64,000 bases of DNA. Origin: Flavonifractor plautii ATCC 29863 (GTDB lineage: Bacteria > Bacillota > Clostridia > Oscillospirales > Oscillospiraceae). Within the stretch, counting starts at the first letter, position 1. Every line of letters starts with the position of its first letter. A model generated the notes under the pieces. The model saw only the letters and a list, made by a program, of their open reading frames with translations. It searched no databases and was not told the DNA's origin. The DNA lies in the NCBI RefSeq assembly GCF_000239295.1, contig NZ_JH417639.1, positions 1-64,000 of the forward strand, read 5' to 3'. This document shows positions 32,113 to 40,939 of the stretch, in pieces. Made by a program: the position numbers and the translations under genes.

Positions 32113-32916
32113 ATGAAAAAGCTGGTACTGGCCGTGGCATTGAGTGCGGCTCTGGTGACCAACGGACAGGCGGCGTCCGCCGGCCCGCTGCGGGTCAACG
32201 GCGCACCGGTGGACGCCAGCGGCAGCTATGTCCATCAAAACACTACCTATGTCCCCCTGCGGACGATAACGGAGGCGCTGCGCCCCGATGCAGAGGTGGA
32301 TTGGGTGAAAGACCGGGCTGTGGTCCGGGCGGAGGGGCTGAAGCTGACGGCCCGGCCAGGTGATGCCTACATAGAAGCAAATGGCCGTACGCTGTATGCC
32401 AAAGACGGTGTCCATTTGAAGGCGGGGCGTACGCTTGTGCCGGTGCGGGTGTTGGCAGAGGCGCTGGGCGCCACCGTGGACTGGAATCCGGCCACCGGCG
32501 TGGTGTCGGTCAACGGGGGAGGCAGCGCAACGACGCAGCCCGACTACAACCGGGAGGACAAGCTCTACTGGCTGTCCCGCATCATCTCGGCGGAGAGCCG
32601 GGGAGAGCCTCTGGAGGGGCAGATCGCAGTGGGCAACGTGGTACTTAACCGGGTGGATTCCCCGGACTTCCCGGACACCATCTACGGTGTGATCTTTGAC
32701 GACCGGTGGGGTGGGCAGTTTACCCCTGTGCGCAATGGCACAATCTATCAGGAGCCCACGGAACAGAGCATTCAGGCGGCCAAGCTCTGCTTGGAGGGGG
32801 TCAACGTGGCCAAGGACAGCCTGTACTTCCTGGCGCCGGCGCTGACCAACAACCATTGGATTATGGAAAACAGAACTCACGTCATGACGATCGGCGCCCA
32901 CTGGTTTTACCGCTGA
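32113..32916 (+). CDS. Secreted cell-wall hydrolase: copper-amine-oxidase-like N-domain plus SleB-type hydrolase domain
   Basis: This protein has about 267 residues. After a signal peptide (MKKLVLAVALSAALVTNGQA) comes a copper-amine-oxidase-like N-terminal domain (about 25-135; VNGAPVDASG, TYVPLRTITEALRPD, TLVPVRVLAEALGATVDW). From about 150 follows a Hydrolase_2/SleB domain with YWLSRIISAESRGEPLEGQIAVGNVVLNRV (quoted in part; catalytic Glu in SAES) and the final IGAHWFYR. SleB-type enzymes are lytic transglycosylases that cut spore cortex or cell wall. The ATG at 32113 has GAAAGG upstream. A paralog with the same promoter type follows. Confidence 0.9.
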   Translation: MKKLVLAVALSAALVTNGQAASAGPLRVNGAPVDASGSYVHQNTTYVPLRTITEALRPDAEVDWVKDRAVVRAEGLKLTARPGDAYIEANGRTLYAKDGVHLKAGRTLVPVRVLAEALGATVDWNPATGVVSVNGGGSATTQPDYNREDKLYWLSRIISAESRGEPLEGQIAVGNVVLNRVDSPDFPDTIYGVIFDDRWGGQFTPVRNGTIYQEPTEQSIQAAKLCLEGVNVAKDSLYFLAPALTNNHWIMENRTHVMTIGAHWFYR

Positions 32917-32927
32917 ACGCGGTGGAG

Positions 32928-32963
32928 ACACATCCGGACAGCTTTCCGGACGTGTTTCTTTTT
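32928..32963 (+). terminator. Terminator after the first hydrolase gene
   Basis: ACACATCCGGA (32928-32938) pairs with TCCGGACGTGT (32945-32955) except for one A/C mismatch, and TTCTTTTTG follows. Confidence 0.8.
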
Positions 32964-33083
32964 GTTATCATTTGTAGCCGAAGGAGAGCTGGAAACATCG
33001 AAAAATGTTCTGACGCACAAAGAGAAGGGTGAATTGAAACCATTGCAGCACAATGGATTGAACAGTATCGACAAAACTTCCTC

Positions 33084-33122
33084 TTGACTTTTTGGGGGAG
33101 AATCGGTTACAATACGGTTACA
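33084..33122 (+). promoter_or_regulatory. Promoter with WalR-like boxes, second hydrolase
   Basis: TTGACT (33084-33089), an 18-base spacer and TACAAT (33108-33113) repeat the layout at 32051. GGTTACA at 33105-33111 and 33116-33122 again gives TGTAAC-N5-TGTAAC on the minus strand. Confidence 0.6.
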
Positions 33123-33169
33123 AAACAGTGAACAACAAGTAACAGATTGTAACAGGAGGAATCCTAAGC

Positions 33170-33985
33170 ATGAAGAAACGAGCCCTTTGTGCGCTCGTCA
33201 GCCTGGCCCTTTGCGTTACCCTGGCCGGGCAGGCGGCGGCGGCTGAGAGCAGCGTCAGCTTTGTAGTCAATGGGATCACCCTTGCGGCAGATGTGCCCAA
33301 CCGTGTGGAGGCGCGCACTACCTATGTGTCCTACTGGCCCATCGTGAGCGCCTTGTATCCGAACGCGACGGCGGAGTGGGTCAATGGTCAGGCAGAGGTC
33401 AAGGCCGACGGCCTGACCCTCCACATCAAGCCCGGCGCCCAGTATATCGAGGCCAACGGCCGCTACCTGTACGTGCCGGACGGAGTCAAGTGCGAGGGCT
33501 ACAGCATCATGGTTCCCATCCGAACCCTGTGCCAGGCGCTGGGCGCCGGCGTGGAGTGGGACGGAACCCAGTCCACCATCCAGATCACCTCTGGCAGCGG
33601 GCCCATCCTCTCCGGTGAGCAGGCCTACCAGGCGGACGTGGTGTACTGGCTCTCCCGCATCATCTATGCTGAGAGCGGCAATCAGCCCCTGGACGGAAAG
33701 ATTGCAGTGGGTAATGTGGTGCTCAACCGGGTGGCCAGCCCCCGGTTCCCCAACAGCGTCTACGAAGTGATCTTTCAGCGCAACCAGTTCACCCCCGCCG
33801 CTAACGGAAGCATCAACCGTACCCCCAGCGCTGAGAGCGTGGTTGCCGCCAAGCTGTGCCTGGACGGTGCCAACACTGCGGGCAGCGCCCTGTACTTTGT
33901 GAATCCCACCGTGGCCCCCGGAAGCTGGGCCTCCCGGAACCGCCCCTATGTGGCGACCATCGGGGCCCACGCTTTCTACGGGTAA
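33170..33985 (+). CDS. Secreted cell-wall hydrolase, paralog of the preceding gene
   Basis: This 271-residue protein has the same plan as its neighbour: signal peptide (MKKRALCALVSLALCVTLAGQAAA in part), copper-amine-oxidase-like N-domain (SFVVNGITLAADV, ARTTYVSYWPIVSALYPN, MVPIRTLCQALGAGVEWD) and SleB/Hydrolase_2 domain (VVYWLSRIIYAESGNQPLDG, IAVGNVVLNRVASPRFP, ending TIGAHAFYG). The likely catalytic Glu is in YAES. The two genes lie 250 bases apart and share promoter architecture, so they arose by tandem duplication. AGGAGGA precedes the ATG. They may cut spore cortex or vegetative wall; the absence of an adjacent ypeB leaves this open. Confidence 0.9.
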   Translation: MKKRALCALVSLALCVTLAGQAAAAESSVSFVVNGITLAADVPNRVEARTTYVSYWPIVSALYPNATAEWVNGQAEVKADGLTLHIKPGAQYIEANGRYLYVPDGVKCEGYSIMVPIRTLCQALGAGVEWDGTQSTIQITSGSGPILSGEQAYQADVVYWLSRIIYAESGNQPLDGKIAVGNVVLNRVASPRFPNSVYEVIFQRNQFTPAANGSINRTPSAESVVAAKLCLDGANTAGSALYFVNPTVAPGSWASRNRPYVATIGAHAFYG

Positions 33986-33993
33986 GGTGCGGC

Positions 33994-34024
33994 AAAAAGC
34001 CGAGACCATTGGTCTCGGCTTTTT
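33994..34024. terminator. Bidirectional terminator
   Basis: AAAAAGCCGAGACC (33994-34007) pairs perfectly with GGTCTCGGCTTTTT (34011-34024). Confidence 0.9.
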
Positions 34025-34203
34025 ATTGTGTAAAAGCATAGCAAAATGGCCATGTATCGCCATATTTGCCTGTTGTCATGATATGTGCATCGTGTATGAA
34101 ATGTCCCGACCGGGAACTGCGGGAGAAAAGGATGGAAATATCCACGCGCGTATGTTAATATAAATACGTATATCCAAATGATTCAGCATGGAGGGAACTG
34201 ACT

Positions 34204-35055
34204 TTGACTTATTTTATGTCCATCTTAATGGGGATTATCCAGGGCGTGGCGGAATTCCTGCCCATCTCCAGCTCCGGCCATCTGGCCCTGTTTCAGACGT
34301 TTTTCGGGATGGAGAACATGGAGGAGAAATACATGTTCTTTACCGTCCTGCTCCACTTCGGTACACTGATTTCTGTCTGTATGGTCTACTGGCGGGACAT
34401 TGTGGATATGATCCGCGAGTTCTTCCTGGGCATTGCCGCCCTGGCCGGGCGGAAGGATACCGGCGTTGCCCCGCCGCCGGCCCGACGGATGGTGATGCTC
34501 ATCATCATCGCGACCGTGCCCCTGTTTGTGATGGTGTTTTTGCAGGATGCGGTGAACCAACTGTTCTCCAACTCCATCATGGTTTCCTGCGCCCTGCTGG
34601 CCACCGGGTTTATCCTGTTTTTCTCCGACCGCATGGCCCGGGGCCACAAGACCGCCAGAAATGCGACGGTGGCGGACGCCTTGATCGTGGGCTGCGGCCA
34701 GGCGCTGGCGGTTATCCCCGGCCTCTCCCGCTCCGGCACCACCATCTCGGTTGGCATGATGCGGGGCTTTGACCGGGCCTTCGCCGTGCGCTTCTCCTTC
34801 CTTATGTCCCTGCCTGCCGTACTGGGCGCCAACGTCCTGGAAATTAAGGATGCGCTGGCCTCGAACTTCCCCATTGAGGAGCTGCCCATGTACTTAGTGG
34901 GCGTAGCGGTGTCCGCTGTGGTGGGGTACTTTGCCATCCGGCTTGTTAAGAGCCTGTCCGATAAGGGGAAATTCGGCAAGTTTGCTTACTACTGCTGGGC
35001 GGTTGGCCTGGGCAGCTTGGTAGCGGGCGTCGTGAAGATGATACTGCTCAAGTGA
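34204..35055 (+). CDS. uppP: Undecaprenyl-diphosphatase
   Basis: This 283-residue polytopic protein has both BacA/UppP motifs: QGVAEFLPISSSGHLAL near the start (Glu and Ser active-site residues) and PGLSRSGTTISVGMMRG in the middle. It removes a phosphate from undecaprenyl diphosphate to recycle the lipid carrier for peptidoglycan, and gives bacitracin resistance. The TTG start at 34204 has GGAGGG 8 bases upstream; an ATG 12 bases later is the alternative. ftsK follows after 47 bases. Confidence 0.95.
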   Translation: MTYFMSILMGIIQGVAEFLPISSSGHLALFQTFFGMENMEEKYMFFTVLLHFGTLISVCMVYWRDIVDMIREFFLGIAALAGRKDTGVAPPPARRMVMLIIIATVPLFVMVFLQDAVNQLFSNSIMVSCALLATGFILFFSDRMARGHKTARNATVADALIVGCGQALAVIPGLSRSGTTISVGMMRGFDRAFAVRFSFLMSLPAVLGANVLEIKDALASNFPIEELPMYLVGVAVSAVVGYFAIRLVKSLSDKGKFGKFAYYCWAVGLGSLVAGVVKMILLK

Positions 35056-35102
35056 CAGAAACCCGATACAAAAGAATGACCCTGGAAAGGATTTGATTTT
35101 CA

Positions 35103-37760
35103 ATGGCCACAGCACAGAAGAAGAACGCGGGCGGAAAGCGGACGGCCTCGGGTACGGGAAGGACCGCATCCGGCTCCCGCGCTGCCGGCAGCCGGAAGAA
35201 GGCCCCGGCGCCCAGGCCCATCCGTCGGGAGGTGGGGGCGGTGGCCTGTCTGCTGCTGGCCATTTTCTCCGCCTTTGGCTACTTCCATATTCAGGCCATC
35301 TTTATCGACTTTTTCTGCGGCTTGGTCAAGGGCCTGATCGGCTACGGCTATTGGCTGCTGCCCCCCATGCTGCTGGTGGCCAGCGGTATCTTGGTCTTCC
35401 ACCGGGGCCGCCCGGTGCGGCTGCGGGTGTGGTGCGCCCTGCTCACCCCAGTGCTGGTGGGCTGCCTGCTCCACCTGATTCTGACCAGGGGCTCCTATGA
35501 GTGGAGCCTGGAGCTGGTCAAGACCCTGTGGAGCCAGGGGGAGGCTCTCAAGAGCGGCGGTGTGGTCAGCGGCTTGATCGCCCTGGGGCTGACTGCGGTG
35601 TTCAGCAAGTACGGAGCCGGTGTGATCTTCGTCCTGATCGCGGCCATCATGCTGATGGTGGTGTTCCACGTCTCCCCGGTGGATATCGTGGACCGGATCC
35701 GTGAGCGGCCCCGGGTGGAGTACGAGGAGGAGGAACTGCCCGAGCCCAAGCCCCGTGAGCGCCGCCGTGCCCCCGAGCCGGAGAGCGCTGCCCGCCGCCA
35801 GCAGGTGCCTCAGATCGATATCCCCGTGGACGATGGTCCGCTGGTGGGCAAACGGCCCGAGCCCAAGCCCATTGAGAAGAAGGAGCGCTTTTTCAACCGG
35901 AAGCCCTCGGTGCCCACGCCGGACCAGGTATTGGCCGGTGCGGCGGCTGGGGATGTGCCTGAGGCAGAACCCATCGCCGTGTCCCCGCCGCCTGAGACGC
36001 CTCAGGAGGCAGCTCAGGCGGCGAAACCGGTGCCGGAACCCATCCCGGAGCCCGCCCCTGCCCCGCCGGTGCCGGAGATTGAGCGGGAGCCCGCTGTGGC
36101 CAAGGTGAAGAGGGAGGAGGCTGCCCAGGCGGCGGCCGAGGTGGCCCAGGACATCGCCCGCAAACTGGAGGAGGGGACTCCGGCGGCCTACCAGTATCCG
36201 CCGGTTTCGCTGCTGAACGAGGGGGCAGGCGTGTCGGGCGCCGACGTGGCCAGCGAGCTCCAGGCCAATCAGGCCCGCCTGTCCGACACCATCCGGTCCT
36301 TCGGAATCGATGCTACCATCGCCAATGTGACCCGCGGCCCATCGGTGACCCGGTACGAGGTGGAGCTGGACCAGGGGGTGCGGCTTAACAAGCTGACCAA
36401 CCTGGCTGACGATATCGCCCTGGCCTTGGGGGCTACCGGCGTTCGCATCGCCCCCATCCCGGACAAGATCTCCATGGTGGGCATCGAGGTGCCCAACAAG
36501 CTCGTCTCCCCGGTCTATATCCACGATGTCATCGACTCCAGTGAGTTCCGGGACAACCCCTCCAAGGTTTCCTTTGCCGTGGGCCGGGACATCAGCAACC
36601 GCAATGTAGTGGGCAATATTGCCAAGCTGCCCCACCTGCTCATCGCCGGCACCACCGGCTCGGGCAAGTCGGTATGTACCAACTCTCTGATTATCTCTCT
36701 GCTCTACAAGGCCACCCCTGAGGAGGTGCGCCTCATCATGGTGGACCCCAAGATGGTGGAGCTGGGCATCTACAACGGCATCCCGCATCTGCTCATTCCC
36801 GTGGTCACCGACCCCAAGAAGGCGGCGGGCGCCCTCCAGTGGGCGGTGGTGGAGATGATGAAACGCTACCGGGCCTTTTCGGAGATCGGGGTGCGGGATC
36901 TGGCCAGTTACAACGCCCACGCCGCCAAGACCGAGGGCATGGAGAAGATGCCCCAGATTGTGGTGGTCATCGACGAGCTGGCCGATCTGATGCTGGTGGC
37001 CGCCAAGGAGGTGGAGGAGTCCATCTGCCGGGTGGCCCAGATGGGCCGCGCCGCCGGCATGCACCTGATCATCGCCACCCAGCGGCCCTCCGCCGACGTG
37101 ATCACCGGCCTGATGAAGGCCAATATCCCGAGCCGCATCGCCTTTGCGGTGGCCTCCTCCCTGGAGTCCCGCATCATTCTGGACACTACGGGCGCGGAGA
37201 AGCTGGTGGGCCGGGGCGACATGCTCTACTTCCCCCTGGGCACCGGCAAGCCCCAGCGGGTGCAGGGCTGCCTCATCTCCGACGAGGAGGTGGCCGCCGT
37301 AGTGGGCTTTATCAAGCAGAACAGCGGCTCGGCCGAGTATTCGGAGGAGATCATCCATGAGATCGAGCAGCACGCCGCCGAGAAGGAGAAGGGGAGCAAG
37401 GGCGTGGGCGGCTCCGCGCCGGACGAGGTGGGGGACGACTACGACGAGCTGCTCCCCGCCGCCATTGAAGTGGTGGTGGAGACCGGCATGGCCTCCGTGT
37501 CCATGCTCCAGCGGCGGCTCAAGCTAGGCTACTCCCGGGCGGCCCGACTGGTGGACCAGATGGAGGAGAAGGGAGTCGTGGGGCCCTTTGAAGGCTCCAA
37601 GCCCCGCCAAGTGCTCATTACCAAGGATCAGTGGCAGGAGATGCAGTTTAAGCAGGGGATGGTGGACGCTGCCCCAGAGCCCGTCCCCGACGAGCTGGAA
37701 TTTGAGGGCGACGCCATCCCCCAGAGCCGGGATTTGCCCCCGTTTGATATGGAGGATTGA
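35103..37760 (+). CDS. ftsK: DNA translocase FtsK/SpoIIIE
   Basis: This 885-residue translocase has a basic N-tail, four membrane helices (about 40-200), a Pro/Glu-rich linker (about 200-380) and the motor. Walker A is GTTGSGKS and Walker B is VVVIDELADLM; the ATPQ..AD loop reads ATQRPSADVITG. The C-terminal gamma domain (about 795-860; GMASVSMLQRRLKLGYSRAARL) binds KOPS/SRS sequences. It pumps chromosome DNA through the division or sporulation septum. In this lineage one gene may serve both roles. AAAGGA precedes the ATG. Confidence 0.95.
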   Translation: MATAQKKNAGGKRTASGTGRTASGSRAAGSRKKAPAPRPIRREVGAVACLLLAIFSAFGYFHIQAIFIDFFCGLVKGLIGYGYWLLPPMLLVASGILVFHRGRPVRLRVWCALLTPVLVGCLLHLILTRGSYEWSLELVKTLWSQGEALKSGGVVSGLIALGLTAVFSKYGAGVIFVLIAAIMLMVVFHVSPVDIVDRIRERPRVEYEEEELPEPKPRERRRAPEPESAARRQQVPQIDIPVDDGPLVGKRPEPKPIEKKERFFNRKPSVPTPDQVLAGAAAGDVPEAEPIAVSPPPETPQEAAQAAKPVPEPIPEPAPAPPVPEIEREPAVAKVKREEAAQAAAEVAQDIARKLEEGTPAAYQYPPVSLLNEGAGVSGADVASELQANQARLSDTIRSFGIDATIANVTRGPSVTRYEVELDQGVRLNKLTNLADDIALALGATGVRIAPIPDKISMVGIEVPNKLVSPVYIHDVIDSSEFRDNPSKVSFAVGRDISNRNVVGNIAKLPHLLIAGTTGSGKSVCTNSLIISLLYKATPEEVRLIMVDPKMVELGIYNGIPHLLIPVVTDPKKAAGALQWAVVEMMKRYRAFSEIGVRDLASYNAHAAKTEGMEKMPQIVVVIDELADLMLVAAKEVEESICRVAQMGRAAGMHLIIATQRPSADVITGLMKANIPSRIAFAVASSLESRIILDTTGAEKLVGRGDMLYFPLGTGKPQRVQGCLISDEEVAAVVGFIKQNSGSAEYSEEIIHEIEQHAAEKEKGSKGVGGSAPDEVGDDYDELLPAAIEVVVETGMASVSMLQRRLKLGYSRAARLVDQMEEKGVVGPFEGSKPRQVLITKDQWQEMQFKQGMVDAAPEPVPDELEFEGDAIPQSRDLPPFDMED

Positions 37761-37765
37761 GAGCG

Positions 37766-38173
37766 ATGGAGCACTATGTCATCAAGCCCGCCGGGGAGGC
37801 GGGGGAAGCGGCGGTTCACGCCGGCCTGCGGGCCTATAACCGCACCTTTGTCTCCGATACGGCGGATCTCTCCCTGGTGGTGGAGGACGAGGCCGGACAG
37901 ATCATCGGCGGCTGCGATGCCTTCCGGATGGGGGAGCTGACCCTGCTGGACGTGCTGTGGGTGGCGGAGTCCCGCCGGGGCACCGGCCTGGGGGCCTGCC
38001 TCCTGGCCCAACTGGAGCAGGACGCCGCCCGCCAGGGTGCGAAGCGCCTGGAGCTGAACACCTTTGGATTTCAGGCCCCCGGCTTCTATGAAAAGCTGGG
38101 CTACCGCCGCTTCGGCGCAGTGGAGCCCGCCGTGGGGGAGTACGGCCACTACTTTTACGTGAAAGAGCTCTAA
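37766..38173 (+). CDS. GNAT-family N-acetyltransferase
   Basis: This 135-residue protein has the acetyl-CoA binding motif ESRRGTGLGACLLAQLE (R-x-x-G-x-G/A form) and the C-terminal FGFQAPGFYEKLGYRRFG typical of GNAT proteins. The ATG at 37766 is chosen because GGAGGA stands 9 bases upstream, at the end of ftsK. The acceptor substrate cannot be predicted. A very strong hairpin follows. Confidence 0.9.
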   Translation: MEHYVIKPAGEAGEAAVHAGLRAYNRTFVSDTADLSLVVEDEAGQIIGGCDAFRMGELTLLDVLWVAESRRGTGLGACLLAQLEQDAARQGAKRLELNTFGFQAPGFYEKLGYRRFGAVEPAVGEYGHYFYVKEL

Positions 38174-38183
38174 CAGGACGCAG

Positions 38184-38229
38184 ATAAGCCGGATGGGCGC
38201 GGTCAAACGACCGCGCCCATCCGGCTTAT
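38184..38229. terminator. Bidirectional terminator with 21-bp stem
   Basis: A perfect 21-bp stem (38184-38204 with 38209-38229) and AAAC loop separate the convergent acetyltransferase and alcohol dehydrogenase genes. Confidence 0.8.
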
Positions 38230-38264
38230 GATGTAGAAATGGAGGAAGGAAGTAGAAATCAGAA

Positions 38265-39446
38265 TCAGAAGTCGACCTCAGTGCCGTAGTAGATGCAGGT
38301 AAACAGCTTGGCCATGGTGGCGGGATCGATGGGGCGGGGGTTGGAGCCGGTGCAGGCGTCGCCCACCGCGTTGGCGGCGATGGCATCCAGCTTCTCCTTG
38401 AACTCGTCTTCAATAATGCCGAAGTCCTTCAGGGTGTTGGGGATGCCCATGGCATCGTTCATGGAGCGGATCTTGGCGCGCAGGCCCTCCACCAGCTCGG
38501 CGGTGGTGTCGCCCACGACGCCCATGGTGCGGGCGATGTCGGCATAGCGCTCGGCCACGCCGTCGGCCTTGGCGTTGTAGGCGATGACGTAGGGCAGGTA
38601 CATGGCGTTGGCCAGGCCGTGGGTGATGTGGCCGGTGGAGAAGGCCGCGCCGGTCTTGTGGGCCATGGAGTGGACGATGCCCAGCAGGGCGTTGGAGAAG
38701 GCCATGCCGGCCAGGCACTGGCCGTAGTGCATCTCCTCGCGGCAGCCCATGTCGCCGTTAAAGGAGCGGAGCAGATCCTTCTCCACGATGTGGATGGCCT
38801 TGAGGGCCAGGGGATCGGTGAACACGGTGTGGAGGGTGGACACATAGGCCTCGATGGCGTGGGTCAGAGCGTCCATGCCGGTGTGGGCCACCAGCTTGGG
38901 GGGCATGGTCTCGGCCAGGGCCGGGTCGATGATGGCCACGTCGGGGGTGATATTGAAGTCGGCCAGGGGGTACTTGATGCCCTTCTGGTAGTCGGTGATG
39001 ACGGAGAAGGCGGTGACCTCGGTGGCGGTGCCGGAGGTGGAGGGGATGGCGCAGAACCTGGCCTTCTGGCGCAGCTCCGGGAAGCTGAAGGGGGTGATCA
39101 GATCCTCAAAGGTGGTCTCCGGGTACTCGTAGAAGGCCCACATGGCCTTGGCCGCGTCGATGGGAGAGCCACCGCCCATGGAGATGATCCAATCGGGTTC
39201 AAACTCCCGCATGACTGCCGCGCCGCTCATCACGGTTTCCACAGAGGGATCGGGCTCTACGTTCTCGATCAGGCGGGTCTCAATGCCGGCCTCCTTCAGA
39301 TATCCCAGGGCCTTGTCCACAAAGCCGAACTTCTTCATGGAGCCGCCGCCCAGCACCAGCACCACACGGGAGCCCTTCAGATTCTTCAGATTTTCCAGCG
39401 CATTGGCGCCATAATAGATGTCTCTGGGAAGCGTAAAACGGGACAT
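38265..39446 (-). CDS. Iron-containing alcohol dehydrogenase
   Basis: This 393-residue group III dehydrogenase has the dinucleotide motif SMGGGSPIDAAKAM and the Fe ligand set with Asp and three His: PALAETMPP near DP, HTGMDALTHAIEAY, and GIVHSMAHKTGAAFSTGHITHGLAN (quoted in part). It most resembles butanol/1,3-propanediol-type dehydrogenases of Clostridia that reduce aldehydes to alcohols and recycle NAD(P)H. The promoter carries a Rex-like inverted repeat, which would tie expression to the NADH/NAD ratio. Confidence 0.92.
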   Translation of the reverse strand: MSRFTLPRDIYYGANALENLKNLKGSRVVLVLGGGSMKKFGFVDKALGYLKEAGIETRLIENVEPDPSVETVMSGAAVMREFEPDWIISMGGGSPIDAAKAMWAFYEYPETTFEDLITPFSFPELRQKARFCAIPSTSGTATEVTAFSVITDYQKGIKYPLADFNITPDVAIIDPALAETMPPKLVAHTGMDALTHAIEAYVSTLHTVFTDPLALKAIHIVEKDLLRSFNGDMGCREEMHYGQCLAGMAFSNALLGIVHSMAHKTGAAFSTGHITHGLANAMYLPYVIAYNAKADGVAERYADIARTMGVVGDTTAELVEGLRAKIRSMNDAMGIPNTLKDFGIIEDEFKEKLDAIAANAVGDACTGSNPRPIDPATMAKLFTCIYYGTEVDF

Positions 39447-39476
39447 AACAGGTACCTCCGTGTATACGTGAATTTT

Positions 39477-39539
39477 AAATCGTTAAAAGTTTAACGATTT
39501 ACCGGAACCTATTATGGCACATTGTTAATTCCCTGTCAA
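39477..39539 (-). promoter_or_regulatory. Promoter and Rex-like operator of the alcohol dehydrogenase
   Basis: On the minus strand TTGACA (39534-39539), a 17-base spacer and CATAAT (39511-39516) form the promoter. Just downstream of the start site is the perfect dyad AAATCGTTAAA-AG-TTTAACGATTT (39477-39500). Its core TCGTTAA-N4-TTAACGA differs from the clostridial Rex consensus TTGTTAA-N4-TTAACAA by one base per half. Confidence 0.65.
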
Positions 39540-39577
39540 TTGGTTTTGCAGAAACTGTACGTTCCAAACTTCGCGTT

Positions 39578-40936
39578 TCAGATTACCAGCGTCCCATTCT
39601 CGTCCTCCTGGAGCAGCAGAATGCGCTCCTGGCGGCCATCGGCGGCATCCACGTAGACCAGCACGTGGCCGCCGGAGGCGTTCTGACACTTGAATTCGTG
39701 GCACAGCACCTCGTACTCGCCGCCGGTGGGGATCAGGGCGAGCTGGTGGGCCAGAACGGTGAGGGAGCCGTCCACCTGGGCGGCCGCCTCCGCCTCGGAG
39801 ACGGCGGGGGCGGGGAGGGTACGGTCCCCGTGGTTCATGAGGTAGCCCTCCGACTCAAAGCTCACCACATCCCCGGTGTCCAGCGCCACACCCACCTTGG
39901 CCAGATCGGGGTAGCAGTACACGCCGTCCTGGCGGGAGGCAAAGTGGACGGTGAGTATGCCGTCCTGCCGGATGGAGTAGCTGGGGTCCATATCCTGGTA
40001 GCCCCGCTCGGACAGAAACTCCGCAGCCCTCTGCCGCCCCTCCTGGGCGGAGAGGGACGCCTCGCCCACCGGCCGGGAGGAGAGTACCTGGAGCACCTGG
40101 CCGCCCTGCCGGGTGACCTCTACATAGAGCTCGCCGCCATTCACCAGGGCGGAGAAGCCCCAGGTGGGGAGCTGTCCCTCGCCCTGGGCGCTGAGGGTGA
40201 AGATGTCCTCCCGCAGCCCCAGAAAGGCTGCCGCGGCCCTGCGGGCCTCCGCCTCGGAGACCTGGGGCAGCCCCTCCAGCATCTTGGGCGTGCGGCCCGA
40301 CAGGTGGTCGGAAAAGGGGCCGTCGTAGATCAGGGCGGGCACCTCGGGGAAGTCGGCCTCCACCGTCTGGAAGGCCGAGCCGGCGGGGAGTTCACCCGAC
40401 TCCGTGGCGTTGGACAGCCGTGCCTGAACGGTCTCCACGTCCTCCGGTCGGATGGTGCCCGCGTCCAGCTCCGCCAGCAGGCTCTGGAGGGCGCCAGACA
40501 GGGTGGAGGCGGCCCCCGCCAGGCCGCGCAGGGTCTCCCGGTGCGCCTCAGTGCACGCCGTCTCGCCGTAGGCGTCCCGGGCCAGGGCCATGGCGTAGTC
40601 ACCGGTTTTGGCCAGGAAGGCGGCGGTCTGCTCCAGCTCTACGTTGCCGTAGGGCAGCTCGCCCAGAGCCGACTGAGCGGCCAGCGCCTTGCTGTAGGCC
40701 TGGGCGCACAGTGCGGAGAACAGCTCGGGACTGGTGGCGTAGGTCACCTTTCGGAGGGCGACATCCAGCTCGCCCGCCGCCGTGGCCAGCTCGGTGAAGG
40801 CGTGCTGATAGGTGTTGTCCAGCATGCGCCGGTACTGTGCCGCCCGGGCGTGGCCCTGTACTGCAAACCCGGCGGTCACCGCGAAGGCCCCCGCCAGAAA
40901 GCTGGCGGCCAGCACCTGTTTTCTCCGTTTCTCCAT
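39578..40936 (-). CDS. ypeB: Germination protein YpeB
   Basis: This 452-residue protein has an N-terminal membrane anchor (VLAASFLAGAFAVTAGFAV), a helical domain (about 35-210) and C-terminal PepSY-like repeats (about 220-450; EAEARRAAAAFLGL, SAQEGRQRAAEFLSERGYQ, SEAEAAAQVDGSL). This is the YpeB layout. In Bacillus YpeB is needed to localise and protect SleB in the spore, and the genes are adjacent. Here no sleB is adjacent, but two SleB-type hydrolases lie 6-8 kb away. A hairpin covers the SD region just upstream. Confidence 0.88.
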   Translation of the reverse strand: MEKRRKQVLAASFLAGAFAVTAGFAVQGHARAAQYRRMLDNTYQHAFTELATAAGELDVALRKVTYATSPELFSALCAQAYSKALAAQSALGELPYGNVELEQTAAFLAKTGDYAMALARDAYGETACTEAHRETLRGLAGAASTLSGALQSLLAELDAGTIRPEDVETVQARLSNATESGELPAGSAFQTVEADFPEVPALIYDGPFSDHLSGRTPKMLEGLPQVSEAEARRAAAAFLGLREDIFTLSAQGEGQLPTWGFSALVNGGELYVEVTRQGGQVLQVLSSRPVGEASLSAQEGRQRAAEFLSERGYQDMDPSYSIRQDGILTVHFASRQDGVYCYPDLAKVGVALDTGDVVSFESEGYLMNHGDRTLPAPAVSEAEAAAQVDGSLTVLAHQLALIPTGGEYEVLCHEFKCQNASGGHVLVYVDAADGRQERILLLQEDENGTLVI

Positions 40937-40939
40937 GAC

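Noticed and set aside
35100-37373. Long open frame opposite ftsK
   Set aside because: It is a His/Gly-rich shadow of a high-GC gene; the plus strand has clear FtsK motifs. The same holds for long frames opposite metH, gltX, rarA, coaX and others.
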